Positions 8,496 through 19,104 of a DNA stretch of 64,000 nt are shown here, piece after piece; position 1 is the stretch's first letter; each line of letters starts with the position of its first letter. Source of the stretch: Roseateles terrae. GTDB lineage: Bacteria > Pseudomonadota > Gammaproteobacteria > Burkholderiales > Burkholderiaceae_C. The stretch covers positions 186,001 to 250,000 of the forward strand of contig NZ_JACHXO010000007.1 of assembly GCF_014192155.1 (NCBI RefSeq). Direction: 5' to 3'. A program made the position numbers and the translations under genes. The notes beneath the pieces are model-generated. The model did not search any database. It saw nothing but the letters and a program-made list of their open reading frames with translations, and was not told the origin of the DNA.

Positions 8496-9707
8496 ATGCG
8501 GGTCGCCATCATCGGGGCCGGCCTGGCCGGCGTCACCACCGCCTACGAACTGGCGCGCCAGGGCCACGAGGTGCAGGTCTTTGAGAAGGACACCAGCGTG
8601 GCCACCGGGGCCAGCTTTGCCCCGCCCGGCCTGATCGCCCCGGCCCTGCTCGCCGCCCGTCCGCCCGCCCGCATGGCCTGGCGGGGCGCGCCACGGCAAC
8701 TCGGCTGGCGATGGGCGCACTGGCGCGCACGCCGCGCCAGCGACAGGCACGCCCTGCCCGTCCCTGCCGCCGTCCTGCAACTGGCCACCCAGGGCCAGGC
8801 GCTCATGGCCGACTGGCGTCAGGCGCTGCAGCTGGAGGTGGAACAGCGCAGCGGTGTGACGCTGCTGTGGCGTACCGCCAAGGACTACAAGCAGGCCGCG
8901 ACCCTGATCGCCCGACTGCAGGCGGCTCAGCTGCCTTATCGGGAACTGGATGCAGCGGCCTGTCTCGCGCTGGAGCCCGGCCTCAATCCCGACACCCGGC
9001 TGCACGGCGGTTTGCATCTGCCCCAGGACGAATCGGCCAACGCCCGGCAATTCAGCCAGGCGTTGAAGCTGGAAGCGCAGCGCCTGGGGGCCCGTTGGCA
9101 GTTCAATGCGGACGTGCTGAAGATTGAGCCGGGGCAGCAGCCGTCGCTCCATCTGGCCACCGGCCCAGCCCAGCGGGTGGACGCCGTGATCGTCTGCGCC
9201 GGCAAGGGCGCACCGGCATTGCTGTCGCCGCTGGGGCTGCGGATGCCATGGGGCACGGTGCACACGCACACCCTCACGGCACCGCTGCGCCAGCTGGAAG
9301 CGCATCCGGACCTCGGCCCGAGCCATACGGTGATCGACATGGCGCTGGGCGTCAGCATGACGCAGCTCGGCCAACGGGTGCGCATCGGCGGCGGGCAGGA
9401 ACTGGGCGGCACCGCCGGACAGCCGGGCGCGCCGTCGATGAGCGCGCTGCATCAGGCCGCGCACGACTGGTTCCCGGGCGCCCTGCAGGCCGGCGGACAG
9501 CAGCGCTGGAAGGCCTCCCGCCTGCTGCTGCCGGATGAGCTGCCGGTGATCGGCGCCAGCGGCCTGCCAGGGGTCTGGCTGAACGTCGGTCACGGCGAAT
9601 CGGGATGGGCGCTGTCCGGCGGCGCCGCGCAGTGGCTGGGCGAGCGTCTGGCCGGGCGCGATGGCGGCGTGGATCCGTCGGCACTGGAGGCGAGCCGCCT
9701 GCGCTAG
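8496..9707 (+). CDS. FAD-dependent oxidoreductase, D-amino acid dehydrogenase (DadA)-like
   Basis: A 403-residue DAO-family flavoprotein. The Rossmann motif GAGLAG is at residues 7-12, followed by an acidic residue ending the second strand (VFEKD), which binds FAD. The C-terminus has the second FAD-contact region (GVWLNVGHGESGWALS). The layout and length fit small-subunit D-amino acid dehydrogenases, which deaminate D-amino acids and pass electrons to the respiratory chain; the exact substrate cannot be read from the sequence. AGGAGGG precedes the ATG. The next gene, the NAD(P)HX repair enzyme, starts 9 bases after the stop, so the two are probably co-transcribed. Confidence 0.85.
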   Translation: MRVAIIGAGLAGVTTAYELARQGHEVQVFEKDTSVATGASFAPPGLIAPALLAARPPARMAWRGAPRQLGWRWAHWRARRASDRHALPVPAAVLQLATQGQALMADWRQALQLEVEQRSGVTLLWRTAKDYKQAATLIARLQAAQLPYRELDAAACLALEPGLNPDTRLHGGLHLPQDESANARQFSQALKLEAQRLGARWQFNADVLKIEPGQQPSLHLATGPAQRVDAVIVCAGKGAPALLSPLGLRMPWGTVHTHTLTAPLRQLEAHPDLGPSHTVIDMALGVSMTQLGQRVRIGGGQELGGTAGQPGAPSMSALHQAAHDWFPGALQAGGQQRWKASRLLLPDELPVIGASGLPGVWLNVGHGESGWALSGGAAQWLGERLAGRDGGVDPSALEASRLR

Positions 9708-9716
9708 AGTCGGCGC

Positions 9717-11432
9717 ATGCGCGCCTTGCTTCCCCCCCAAGAGGCCAGTTGGCCGGTCCACGACATTGCGGCCAGCCGCGCCCTGGAGCAAGACGCCTTG
9801 AGGCAACGCCCGGCCCATCAGCTGATCGAGCAGGCCGGCGCGGCGGTGGCCCGACTGGCGCTGGCGCTGGTGCCCCATGGACGTCATGCCGTGGTGCTGG
9901 CCGGGCCGGGGAACAACGGGGGCGATGCGCTGATCGCGGCCCGCTGGCTGGCAGCGCGGGGGTGGACGCTGCAGATCTATCGGATCGGGTCGGCACCGCC
10001 CGAAGGCAGCGATGCAGCGCACGCGCTGCAGTCCGCCCTGGATGCGGGGCTGACGGTGCATGCCGGACCGCCGCCGGCGGTCACTCGAGCGCGGCCCGCG
10101 TCAGGGTTGCCCTCAAAGCAGGACACTGCGCCTGCGAAAGAAGGCACTTCCGAATCAAGCCCCACCTCGTCAGCAGCGGCGGCATTCAATACGACGTCGG
10201 CTGTGACCCTGGCGTCCGCATCCACGCCGATTGATCTCTGGATCGACGGTCTGCTCGGGCTGGGTGCCCACCGCCCGCCTGAAGGCGACATCGCCACGGC
10301 GATCCGCATCGCCAATGCGCATCCGGCCCCCACCCTCTCGATCGACCTGCCCAGCGGACTGCACGGCGACACCGGACAGGCTTGCGGCGACGACACCATC
10401 CGCGCGGACCACACGCTCACGCTGCTCACGCTCAAGCCGGGCCTGCTGACCGGGGAAGGTCGCGCCTACGCCGGCCGAATTTGGTTCGACGATCTTGGCG
10501 TTGCCTCTGCGGACGCCAGCGGCCCCACCACGCCTCACCCCACCGCCCCCACCGACCGAGCCGACCACTCTCCTGCCAGCGCGGCTGCACGCCTGGCGGC
10601 CCGCTTCATCGGCCTCGACGCACTGACCCACTGGCATCGCGCCCACCCGCGCGGCACCACCAGCCACAAGGGGCGGCAAGGCGATGTGGCGGTGCTCGGC
10701 GGCGCGCCGGGCATGCGCGGCGCTGCGTGGCTGGCCGCCACCGCCGCACTGAGCGCCGGCGCAGGCCGCGTGTATGCCGCGCTGCCCGAGGACGACGGAC
10801 AACCCTGGCCGGCGCGACCGGAGCTGATGCATTGGCCGAAGGATCGATGGCACGAGCCTCATGCCTGGCGCGAGCCGGTCGTGGTGGCGGGCTGCGGCGG
10901 CGGGACGGCCCTGCTGCCCTGGCTGGATGCGGTGCTGCACGATGCGCGGCATCTGGTGCTGGATGCCGATGGACTCAATCTGGTGGCCCAGGATGAAGGT
11001 TTGTCACGGCGCCTTGCCGCGCGCCGGTCCCATGGCCTGCAAACGGTGCTCACGCCCCATCCCTTGGAGGCGTCGCGCCTGCTGGGCCTGTCGGGCGTGG
11101 CGGCGGTGCAGGCGGATCGCCTGGCCTCCGCCCGCGCCCTCGCGGAAAAATTTGACTGCACCGTGGTGCTCAAGGGCTCCGGCAGCGTGATCGCGTCGCC
11201 GGGCCACTTGCCCGACATCAACAGCACCGGCTCAGCCGCGCTCGCCACTGCAGGCACAGGTGACGTGCTGGCCGGCTGGACGGGAGGCCTCTGGGCGCAA
11301 GCCCGCGACGCCGATCCGCACGAGGTGGCGCGTACCGCCGTGCTGTGGCACGGCGCAGCGGCGCAGCATCACAAAGGCCCGCTGCGCGCGGGCGACCTCA
11401 TCGAGGCCATGGCAGCACTGCATCGGGATTGA
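9717..11432 (+). CDS. nnr: Bifunctional NAD(P)H-hydrate epimerase / ADP-dependent NAD(P)H-hydrate dehydratase
   Basis: It repairs damaged NADHX and NADPHX: the N-terminal YjeF_N domain epimerises, and the C-terminal ribokinase-like domain dehydrates with ADP. Visible motifs are VVLAGPGNNGGDAL (about residues 59-72), DLPSGLHGDTG in the N domain, then GRQGDVAVLGGAPGMRGAAW, GLQTVLTPHPLEA and the catalytic STGSAALATAGTGDVLAGW near the C-terminus. At 571 residues it is longer than average, because of a Ser/Ala/Thr-rich insert at about residues 126-168 between two strands of the epimerase domain and a second Pro/Thr-rich linker near 265-285. It is convergent with rnr. Confidence 0.93.
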   Translation: MRALLPPQEASWPVHDIAASRALEQDALRQRPAHQLIEQAGAAVARLALALVPHGRHAVVLAGPGNNGGDALIAARWLAARGWTLQIYRIGSAPPEGSDAAHALQSALDAGLTVHAGPPPAVTRARPASGLPSKQDTAPAKEGTSESSPTSSAAAAFNTTSAVTLASASTPIDLWIDGLLGLGAHRPPEGDIATAIRIANAHPAPTLSIDLPSGLHGDTGQACGDDTIRADHTLTLLTLKPGLLTGEGRAYAGRIWFDDLGVASADASGPTTPHPTAPTDRADHSPASAAARLAARFIGLDALTHWHRAHPRGTTSHKGRQGDVAVLGGAPGMRGAAWLAATAALSAGAGRVYAALPEDDGQPWPARPELMHWPKDRWHEPHAWREPVVVAGCGGGTALLPWLDAVLHDARHLVLDADGLNLVAQDEGLSRRLAARRSHGLQTVLTPHPLEASRLLGLSGVAAVQADRLASARALAEKFDCTVVLKGSGSVIASPGHLPDINSTGSAALATAGTGDVLAGWTGGLWAQARDADPHEVARTAVLWHGAAAQHHKGPLRAGDLIEAMAALHRD

Positions 11433-11451
11433 AGGGGCCGGCTTGTTGCAG

Positions 11452-11473
11452 CACCTCAGGCGCGCCTGAGGTG
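11452..11473. repeat. 22-bp perfect palindrome between nnr and rnr
   Basis: CACCTCAGGCG followed directly by its reverse complement, lying between the converging ends of nnr and rnr. There is no T-tract on either side, so it is only a possible bidirectional termination or protein-binding element. Confidence 0.5.
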
Positions 11474-11503
11474 GACGTCATCCGCCAGTTCAGCTCAAGC
11501 TCG

Positions 11504-13867
11504 TCAGGTCCGCGTCTTCCGCGGCGCCTTCGTGGGAGCGGACGCATTCGCCACCTTGGCCGCTGGACGCTTCGCGCCGCGGGCCGTCCGCTTCGCCGCC
11601 TTGACCGGATGCGCCGCCACCGTTTTGGCAGCACGCTCCGCCGTCCGGCGCTCTGCCTTCAGTGCACGATCGACCTTCTCGATGCGTTCGAGCTGCTCCA
11701 CCGCCGACATCGTCTCCGAGCCGACTTCCGGCGCGCTCACGACCTCAGGCAGCGGCTTGGGCGCACCGCGCTTGCCGCTGCGGCGATCCTGCCGCCGGTT
11801 GTCGCCGTGCTTGTCGCGCATCGCGCGCTGCAGCAGCCTGGCTTCGTCCTGCTCGCGCACCAGGCGGAAATCGATCTTGCGACCGTCCAGATCCACGCGG
11901 CTGACCTGCACCTGCACCCGCGCACCGGTGGCGTAGCGGATGCCGGTGCGTTCGCCGCGCAGCTCCTGCCGCACTTCGTCGAACTTGAAGTATTCGCCGC
12001 CCAGTTCGGTGATGTGGACCAGTCCTTCCACATACAGCGCATCGAGCTGCACAAAGAGGCCGAAGGTCGTCACCGCGCTGACCGTACCGCTGAACTCTTC
12101 GCCCAGGTGGTCGCGCATGAAGCGGCACTTCAGCCAGGCTTCCACATCGCGCGAGGCTTCGTCTGCCCGGCGTTCGTTGGCGCTGCAATGGGCGCCGACG
12201 ATTTCCCAGCGTTCGGCCTCGGTCGAGGCGGTGGCGGGGTTGAGGGTCTTGGTCGGCCGGCCGGGGCGCTTGGGCAGCGGCTTGGCCGCTTCCATCTTGT
12301 GCGCGTCCAGCGTGTACTTCTTGTTGGCCAGCAGCGCCTTGATCACCCGGTGCACCAGCAGATCCGGGTAGCGGCGGATCGGGCTGGTGAAGTGGGTGTA
12401 GGCCTGATAGGCCAGCCCGAAGTGGCCGGAGTTGGCGGGCGTGTAGATCGCCTGCTGCATCGAGCGAAGCAGCATGGTGTGGATCTGCGTTGCGTCCGGA
12501 CGTTCCTTGGTCGCCTGGGCGATGGCCTGGTATTCGCCGGGGGCTGGATCGTCGCTGATGCCCATGCCGATGCCCAGTGCCCGCAGGTAGGCCTGCAGGG
12601 CGGTGCGCTTCTCGGGGGTCGGGCCTTCGTGCACGCGGAACAGCGACGAATGCTTGCCACCGGCGATGAAGTCGGCGGCGCAGACGTTGGCGGCCAGCAT
12701 GGCTTCTTCGATCAGGCGGTGCGCTTCGTTGCGGGTGCGCGGCACGATCTTCTCGATGCGGCCGTTGTCGTCGCAGACGATCTGGGTTTCGGTGGTCTCG
12801 AAATCCACCGCGCCGCGCTTGGCGCGCTGGGACAGCAGTGCGCGGTAGACCTCATGCAGATGCAGCAGATGCGGCACCAGGTCGCTGCGCTTGGCGGCTT
12901 CGGGACCGTGGGTATTGCCCAGGATGGCGGCGACCTCGGTATAGGTCAGCCGTGCATGGGAATTGATGACTGCGGGGAAGAACTGGTAGGCCTGCACCTC
13001 ACCGGCTTCATCCACGAGCATGTCGCAGACCATGGACAGGCGGTCCTGGTCCGGATTGAGCGAGCACAGGCCGTTGGAGAGCTTCTCCGGCAGCATCGGG
13101 ATGACGCGGCGGGGGAAGTAGACGGAGGTGGCGCGTTCGTAGGCGTCGCGGTCCAGCGCTTCGCCGGGCTTCACGTAGTGGCTCACGTCGGCGATGGCGA
13201 CCAGCAGGCGCCAGCCCTTGAAGGCATTCTTGCCGCGGCCTTGCTTGTGGGGTTCGCAGTAGACGGCGTCGTCGAAGTCGCGGGCGTCTTCCCCGTCGAT
13301 GGTGACCAGGGCCACGTCGCGCAGGTCGACGCGATTCTTCATGTCGACGGCCCGGACCTTGTCGGGCAGCTTGGCGGCCTGGGCGAGCGTGTCGGCGCTG
13401 AAGGCGTGGGGCACCTCGTACTTGCGGACCGCGATCTCGATTTCCATGCCGGGGTCGTCGATCTCGCCCAGCACCTCGGTCACGCGACCGACGGGTTGGG
13501 AGTAGAGGGACGGTGGTTCGGTCAGTTCGACGGCGACGATCTGGCCGGCGGTGGCGTTGGCAATCGCGTTTTTGGGGACGAGGATGTCCTGCCCGTAGCG
13601 TTTGTCTTCCGGGGCGACGAGCCAGATGCCGGACTCCAGCAGGAGGCGGCCGATGATGGGCTTCTTGCGACGCTCCAGGATTTCGAGCACGCGGCCTTCG
13701 GGGCGGTTGCGCTTGTCGAAGCGCACCACGCGCACGCGCAGTCGGTCGCCGTGCATCACGGCATGCATTTCCTGGGAGGACAGGTAGACATCGGGCTGGC
13801 CGTCATCCGGCATCAGGAACCCGTGGCCATCGCGATGGCCTTGTACTGTCCCTTCGACTTCGCCCAT
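11504..13867 (-). CDS. rnr: Ribonuclease R (lacks the N-terminal helix-turn-helix region)
   Basis: A processive 3'-5' exoribonuclease of the RNB family, degrading structured RNA, rRNA and tmRNA-tagged messages. The first cold-shock domain starts almost at once (EGTVQGHRDGHGFLMPDDG). The RNB catalytic block DGEDARDFDDAV is at about 191-202, and the S1 domain (EEFSGTVSAVTTFGLFVQLD) is near the end, followed by a Lys/Arg/Ala-rich basic tail. I chose the ATG at 13867 (787 residues); a TTG at 13942 would add 25 residues. Neither includes the winged-helix segment found before the first cold-shock domain in E. coli RNase R, and an in-frame stop at 13967-13969 blocks further extension. Confidence 0.92.
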   Translation of the reverse strand: MGEVEGTVQGHRDGHGFLMPDDGQPDVYLSSQEMHAVMHGDRLRVRVVRFDKRNRPEGRVLEILERRKKPIIGRLLLESGIWLVAPEDKRYGQDILVPKNAIANATAGQIVAVELTEPPSLYSQPVGRVTEVLGEIDDPGMEIEIAVRKYEVPHAFSADTLAQAAKLPDKVRAVDMKNRVDLRDVALVTIDGEDARDFDDAVYCEPHKQGRGKNAFKGWRLLVAIADVSHYVKPGEALDRDAYERATSVYFPRRVIPMLPEKLSNGLCSLNPDQDRLSMVCDMLVDEAGEVQAYQFFPAVINSHARLTYTEVAAILGNTHGPEAAKRSDLVPHLLHLHEVYRALLSQRAKRGAVDFETTETQIVCDDNGRIEKIVPRTRNEAHRLIEEAMLAANVCAADFIAGGKHSSLFRVHEGPTPEKRTALQAYLRALGIGMGISDDPAPGEYQAIAQATKERPDATQIHTMLLRSMQQAIYTPANSGHFGLAYQAYTHFTSPIRRYPDLLVHRVIKALLANKKYTLDAHKMEAAKPLPKRPGRPTKTLNPATASTEAERWEIVGAHCSANERRADEASRDVEAWLKCRFMRDHLGEEFSGTVSAVTTFGLFVQLDALYVEGLVHITELGGEYFKFDEVRQELRGERTGIRYATGARVQVQVSRVDLDGRKIDFRLVREQDEARLLQRAMRDKHGDNRRQDRRSGKRGAPKPLPEVVSAPEVGSETMSAVEQLERIEKVDRALKAERRTAERAAKTVAAHPVKAAKRTARGAKRPAAKVANASAPTKAPRKTRT

Positions 13868-14166
13868 CAATTGATTTGGCGATTGCGAGCTTGCGTTCTT
13901 GAAGTTTTTGATAGTATGATCCTTGTCTTTCCTGAAACGCAAAAGCGCTTCTCGAGAGCTTGGTGACTAGGATACCTTAGGTTCAAGCATGACGCCACGA
14001 GTTGGCCATGACTGATTCATGACTGAGGTCCGTTCTAGAGTGCAGCAGGCTTTTGAATGAGATTGTGCTTTTGATGCCTGACCCGGTGCGGGTTCATCTG
14101 TTGATGAGTCGATTGAGATTAGATCGACTCGACTGAGATGGACGGTGTTACTGAGGTGGGGACCTT
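13868..14166. other. Non-coding region between rnr and tRNA-Leu, with a dyad
   Basis: About 300 bases. It contains the inverted repeat GAGTCGAT (14106-14113), 9 bases, ATCGACTC (14123-14130), and a short direct repeat CATGACTGA near 14008-14026. On the minus strand TTGCGT, 18 bases, CATACT (13912-13942) is a possible rnr promoter. No clear tRNA promoter was recognised. Confidence 0.5.
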
Positions 14167-14251
<85 letters not shown>

Positions 14252-14255
14252 AATT

Positions 14256-14288
14256 CAAAAAGGGTCAGCATGCGCTGACCCTTTTTTC
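14256..14288 (+). terminator. Intrinsic terminator of tRNA-Leu
   Basis: AGGGTCAGC, a 4-base loop ATGC, GCTGACCCT and then a T-tract (TTTTT), with A-residues before the left arm. It begins 5 bases after the tRNA CCA end. Confidence 0.93.
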
Positions 14289-14427
14289 ATTTTGCGCCCA
14301 GCAAGTGAAGTCCCGTGGACTTCACGGGAGGACCCGAATGGTTTTGACCGCACGGCCAAAACCGGCGTCGCGCTTGCGTGACCGAGTCCTCTCCGCTTGC
14401 CTCACCCACCCTTTTAGCCCGCCCAAC

Positions 14428-14455
14428 AAAAAAGCGACCCACAGGTCGCTTTTCT
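14428..14455. terminator. Bidirectional terminator-like hairpin
   Basis: AAAGCGACC, loop CACA, GGTCGCTTT, flanked by As on the left and TTCTT on the right. It looks like an intrinsic terminator on either strand: for read-through from the tRNA (plus) or, on the minus strand, for the purA/phosphoribosyltransferase transcript. Confidence 0.7.
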
Positions 14456-14624
14456 TCGTTCGCGTGCCCGCCTCCATGCGGCGCCAGCAAAGCGCATCAA
14501 CTCGACGGCATACGCAGCGAATCACTGCACCGCGCCCCATCTTTAGGCGCGCGCAGCGCCGCCGCCCTTCCAGCGGAGCGCGCGGATCTGGCTTTGCCAG
14601 TCCGCCACGCTCGCCCCCCGGTGG

Positions 14625-14696
14625 GGGGGCCGGCGTCAGCCGGTAGGGGGAGGAGCCAACCCCGGGGGCCGGCGTCAGCCGGTAGGGGGCGGAGCC
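14625..14696. repeat. Two copies of a 33-bp direct repeat
   Basis: Copies at 14625-14657 and 14664-14696 differ at one base and are spaced 39 bp apart. Each holds the internal dyad GGCCGGCGTCAGCCGG. They end right at the stop codon of the phosphoribosyltransferase gene. Confidence 0.85.
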
Positions 14697-15218
14697 TTAA
14701 ATCGCGAATTTCTTGGCCAAGGCGTCCGGACGCAGCGAATCGTAGTCCTCGAACGGCTGATGAATCCACGGGCTCGTGGTCAGCAGTTCAACGTAATAGT
14801 CCGGCGTATACGTCGACACATTCTTCGTCCAGATCACTGCCGAGCGCAGTTCCTGAATCGCCGGCATGCCGCGCAGACGCTCCACCACCGCCTTCAGCGT
14901 CACACCCGAATCCGCCAGATCATCCACCAGCAGCACACGGCCTGCCAGCTCGCCCTTGGGCATGGTGATGTACTTGGCAATATCCAGGCGCCCCTGGATC
15001 GTCCCGGCTTCCGCGCGGTACGAGCTGGTGGACATGATGCCCAGCGGCTTGTCGAACACGCGCGACAGCACATCGCCCGGACGCATGCCGCCACGGGCCA
15101 GACACAGGATCTGATCGAATTCCCAGCCCGAGGCGTGCACCTTCAATGCCAGGCGTTCGATCAGCAAGTGGTATTCATCCCACGACACATACAGATGCTT
15201 GCCGTCGTCGGTCAACAT
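14697..15218 (-). CDS. Purine phosphoribosyltransferase (xanthine-guanine/hypoxanthine type)
   Basis: A type I PRTase that would convert a purine base plus PRPP to the nucleotide (salvage). The PRPP-binding motif VLLVDDLADSGVTL is at residues 95-108. The upstream CLARGGMRPGDVLS segment holds the base/PPi loop. The 173-residue length and the Trp-rich C-terminus (TTSPWIHQPFEDYD) resemble Gpt-like enzymes, but base specificity cannot be decided. GAGGAG precedes the ATG. It lies 49 bases downstream of purA on the same strand, which supports a role in purine metabolism. Confidence 0.85.
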   Translation of the reverse strand: MLTDDGKHLYVSWDEYHLLIERLALKVHASGWEFDQILCLARGGMRPGDVLSRVFDKPLGIMSTSSYRAEAGTIQGRLDIAKYITMPKGELAGRVLLVDDLADSGVTLKAVVERLRGMPAIQELRSAVIWTKNVSTYTPDYYVELLTTSPWIHQPFEDYDSLRPDALAKKFAI

Positions 15219-15267
15219 GGGGAAGGCTCCTCAGGAAAGAAACAGGTAGGGGTCAACAAAACGGCCA

Positions 15268-17810
<2,543 letters not shown>

Positions 17811-17953
17811 GGACGTTCAGGGAGGGGTTAAAAACGGCATTGTACCGGGGTCGCGCGTCGCCGGCGCTGCTGAACGCACGAGCAAGGGTCCCCCACCCCG
17901 TCGGCCGGTATGCCGACGGCGGTAATTCGCCACGTTTGGGGCCGTGGCGGTGC

Positions 17954-18145
17954 CTAGCTGGCCGCCCAGGCCAGCAGCACCAGTCCGCATCCGACGCTCG
18001 CGAGACCGATGAAGCGCAATTGACCGTCGCTCATCGCCAGCAGGCGGGTGAACATCTCCCGCCAGGCGGAAGGATGGAGCAAAGGCATCAGCCCTTCTGC
18101 CACCAGGAGCAGGGCCACCGCCGCCAACCAGGTCGAGCCGTCCAT
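17954..18145 (-). CDS. DUF2065 family small membrane protein (YjeT-like)
   Basis: A 63-residue protein made of two hydrophobic segments, about residues 5-24 (WLAAVALLLVAEGLMPLLHP) and 44-62 (RFIGLASVGCGLVLLAWAAS), joined by a short polar loop with WREMF. This matches the DUF2065 family, commonly encoded next to hflC and purA. Its role is not established; the location suggests an inner-membrane partner or neighbour of the HflKC complex. About 140 bases follow before hisZ, with a GC-rich hairpin at 17898-17919 but no T-tract. Confidence 0.85.
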   Translation of the reverse strand: MDGSTWLAAVALLLVAEGLMPLLHPSAWREMFTRLLAMSDGQLRFIGLASVGCGLVLLAWAAS

Positions 18146-18153
18146 GAAACGAG

Positions 18154-18175
18154 ACAGGCGCCTTTCGGCGCCTGT
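18154..18175 (-). terminator. Hairpin between hflC and the DUF2065 gene
   Basis: ACAGGCGCC, 4 bases, GGCGCCTGT. On the minus strand the loop is GAAA, a stable GNRA-type tetraloop. There is no U-tract, so it may be a weak terminator or an mRNA stability element for hflKC. Confidence 0.45.
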
Positions 18176-18184
18176 GTGTGCTGC

Positions 18185-19084
18185 TTATTTCTTGGGGGAA
18201 GCGGCCGGGGCGTTGCCGCCGCCGGCGCCCCGCATCGCCTTGAAGAAGTCAGACGAGGGGTCCACCACGATCATGTCGCTCTTCTTGCGGAACGACGCGC
18301 GGTAGGCCTCCAGCGACCGATAGAACTGGGCGAAGTTGGGGTCCCTGCCGAAGGCCTCGGCATACAGGGCCGACGCCTTGGCATCACCTTCACCCATGAT
18401 CTTCTGCGCGTCGCGATAGGCCTCGGCCAGGATGATGTCCTGCTGCTTGTCAGCATCCGCCTTGATCTTTTCGCCTTCGGCACCGCCGGTGGCACGCAGT
18501 TCATTGGCCACGCGGATGCGTTCCGACTTCATGCGGTTGTAGACGGCTTCGGTGATGGTCGGCGAGAAGTCCACGCGCTTGACGCGCACGTCCACGATTT
18601 CGATGCCGAACTGCCGGGCTTCTTCTTCCAGGCGCTTGCGCACATCGGTCATGACCTTTTCGCGCTCGGTGGCCAGGACGGCCCGGACGGTGCGGCGGGT
18701 CACTTCCTCGTTCAGCGCGGCCTGCACGATCGGGCTGAGCCGGTTGTCCAGGTTGCGCATGGAGGTGCCGCTGTTGCGGATGAACTGCTTGGCATCCACG
18801 ATGCGCCACTTCACCAGCCAGTCGATGACCAGGCTCTTCTTTTCAGCGGTGAAGATGGGACGGGTGTCGGGGCTGTCCAGGGTCTGGATGCGGCGGTCCA
18901 GGAAGATCACGTTCTGCAGCGGGGGCGGCAGCTTGAACTTCAGGCCCGGCTCGGTGACCACTTCCTTGATCTCACCCAGCGAATAGACGACGGCAAACTG
19001 ACGCTGATCCACCACGAACAGGGTGGAACTGGCCACCATGAAGAGGATCAGCAGGCCGAGGACGACGGAAACGATGCGGTTCAT
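18185..19084 (-). CDS. hflC: Protease modulator HflC
   Basis: A SPFH/band-7 inner-membrane protein forming a large periplasm-facing complex with HflK around FtsH, limiting degradation of membrane proteins. It has one N-terminal membrane anchor (residues about 4-22, VSVVLGLLILFMVASSTLFVV), the band-7 domain with DWLVKWRIVDAKQFI, and a coiled-coil with the RGEGDAKA-type segment seen here as IMGEGDAKASALYAEAFG. It is 299 residues long, near the usual length. GGGGAGAC is the ribosome site. It follows hflK by 20 bases. Confidence 0.96.
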   Translation of the reverse strand: MNRIVSVVLGLLILFMVASSTLFVVDQRQFAVVYSLGEIKEVVTEPGLKFKLPPPLQNVIFLDRRIQTLDSPDTRPIFTAEKKSLVIDWLVKWRIVDAKQFIRNSGTSMRNLDNRLSPIVQAALNEEVTRRTVRAVLATEREKVMTDVRKRLEEEARQFGIEIVDVRVKRVDFSPTITEAVYNRMKSERIRVANELRATGGAEGEKIKADADKQQDIILAEAYRDAQKIMGEGDAKASALYAEAFGRDPNFAQFYRSLEAYRASFRKKSDMIVVDPSSDFFKAMRGAGGGNAPAASPKK

Positions 19085-19104
19085 TGTCTGAGTCTCCCCT
19101 TCGA

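Larger units (their letters stand above)
14289..14696. other. Non-coding patch downstream of tRNA-Leu
   Basis: About 400 bases without a credible gene. It contains a hairpin CCCGTG-GACTT-CACGGG near 14312-14328, a 12-base copy of the tRNA T-arm sequence CGAGTCCTCTCC at 14383-14394 (first copy 14231-14242), a second terminator-like hairpin, and a 33-bp direct repeat at its right end. Confidence 0.6.

Noticed and set aside
17898-17919. Hairpin CCGTCGGC-N6-GCCGACGG between the DUF2065 gene and hisZ as terminator
   Set aside because: There is no U-tract on the transcribed strand and hisZ follows on the same strand; too weak to call.
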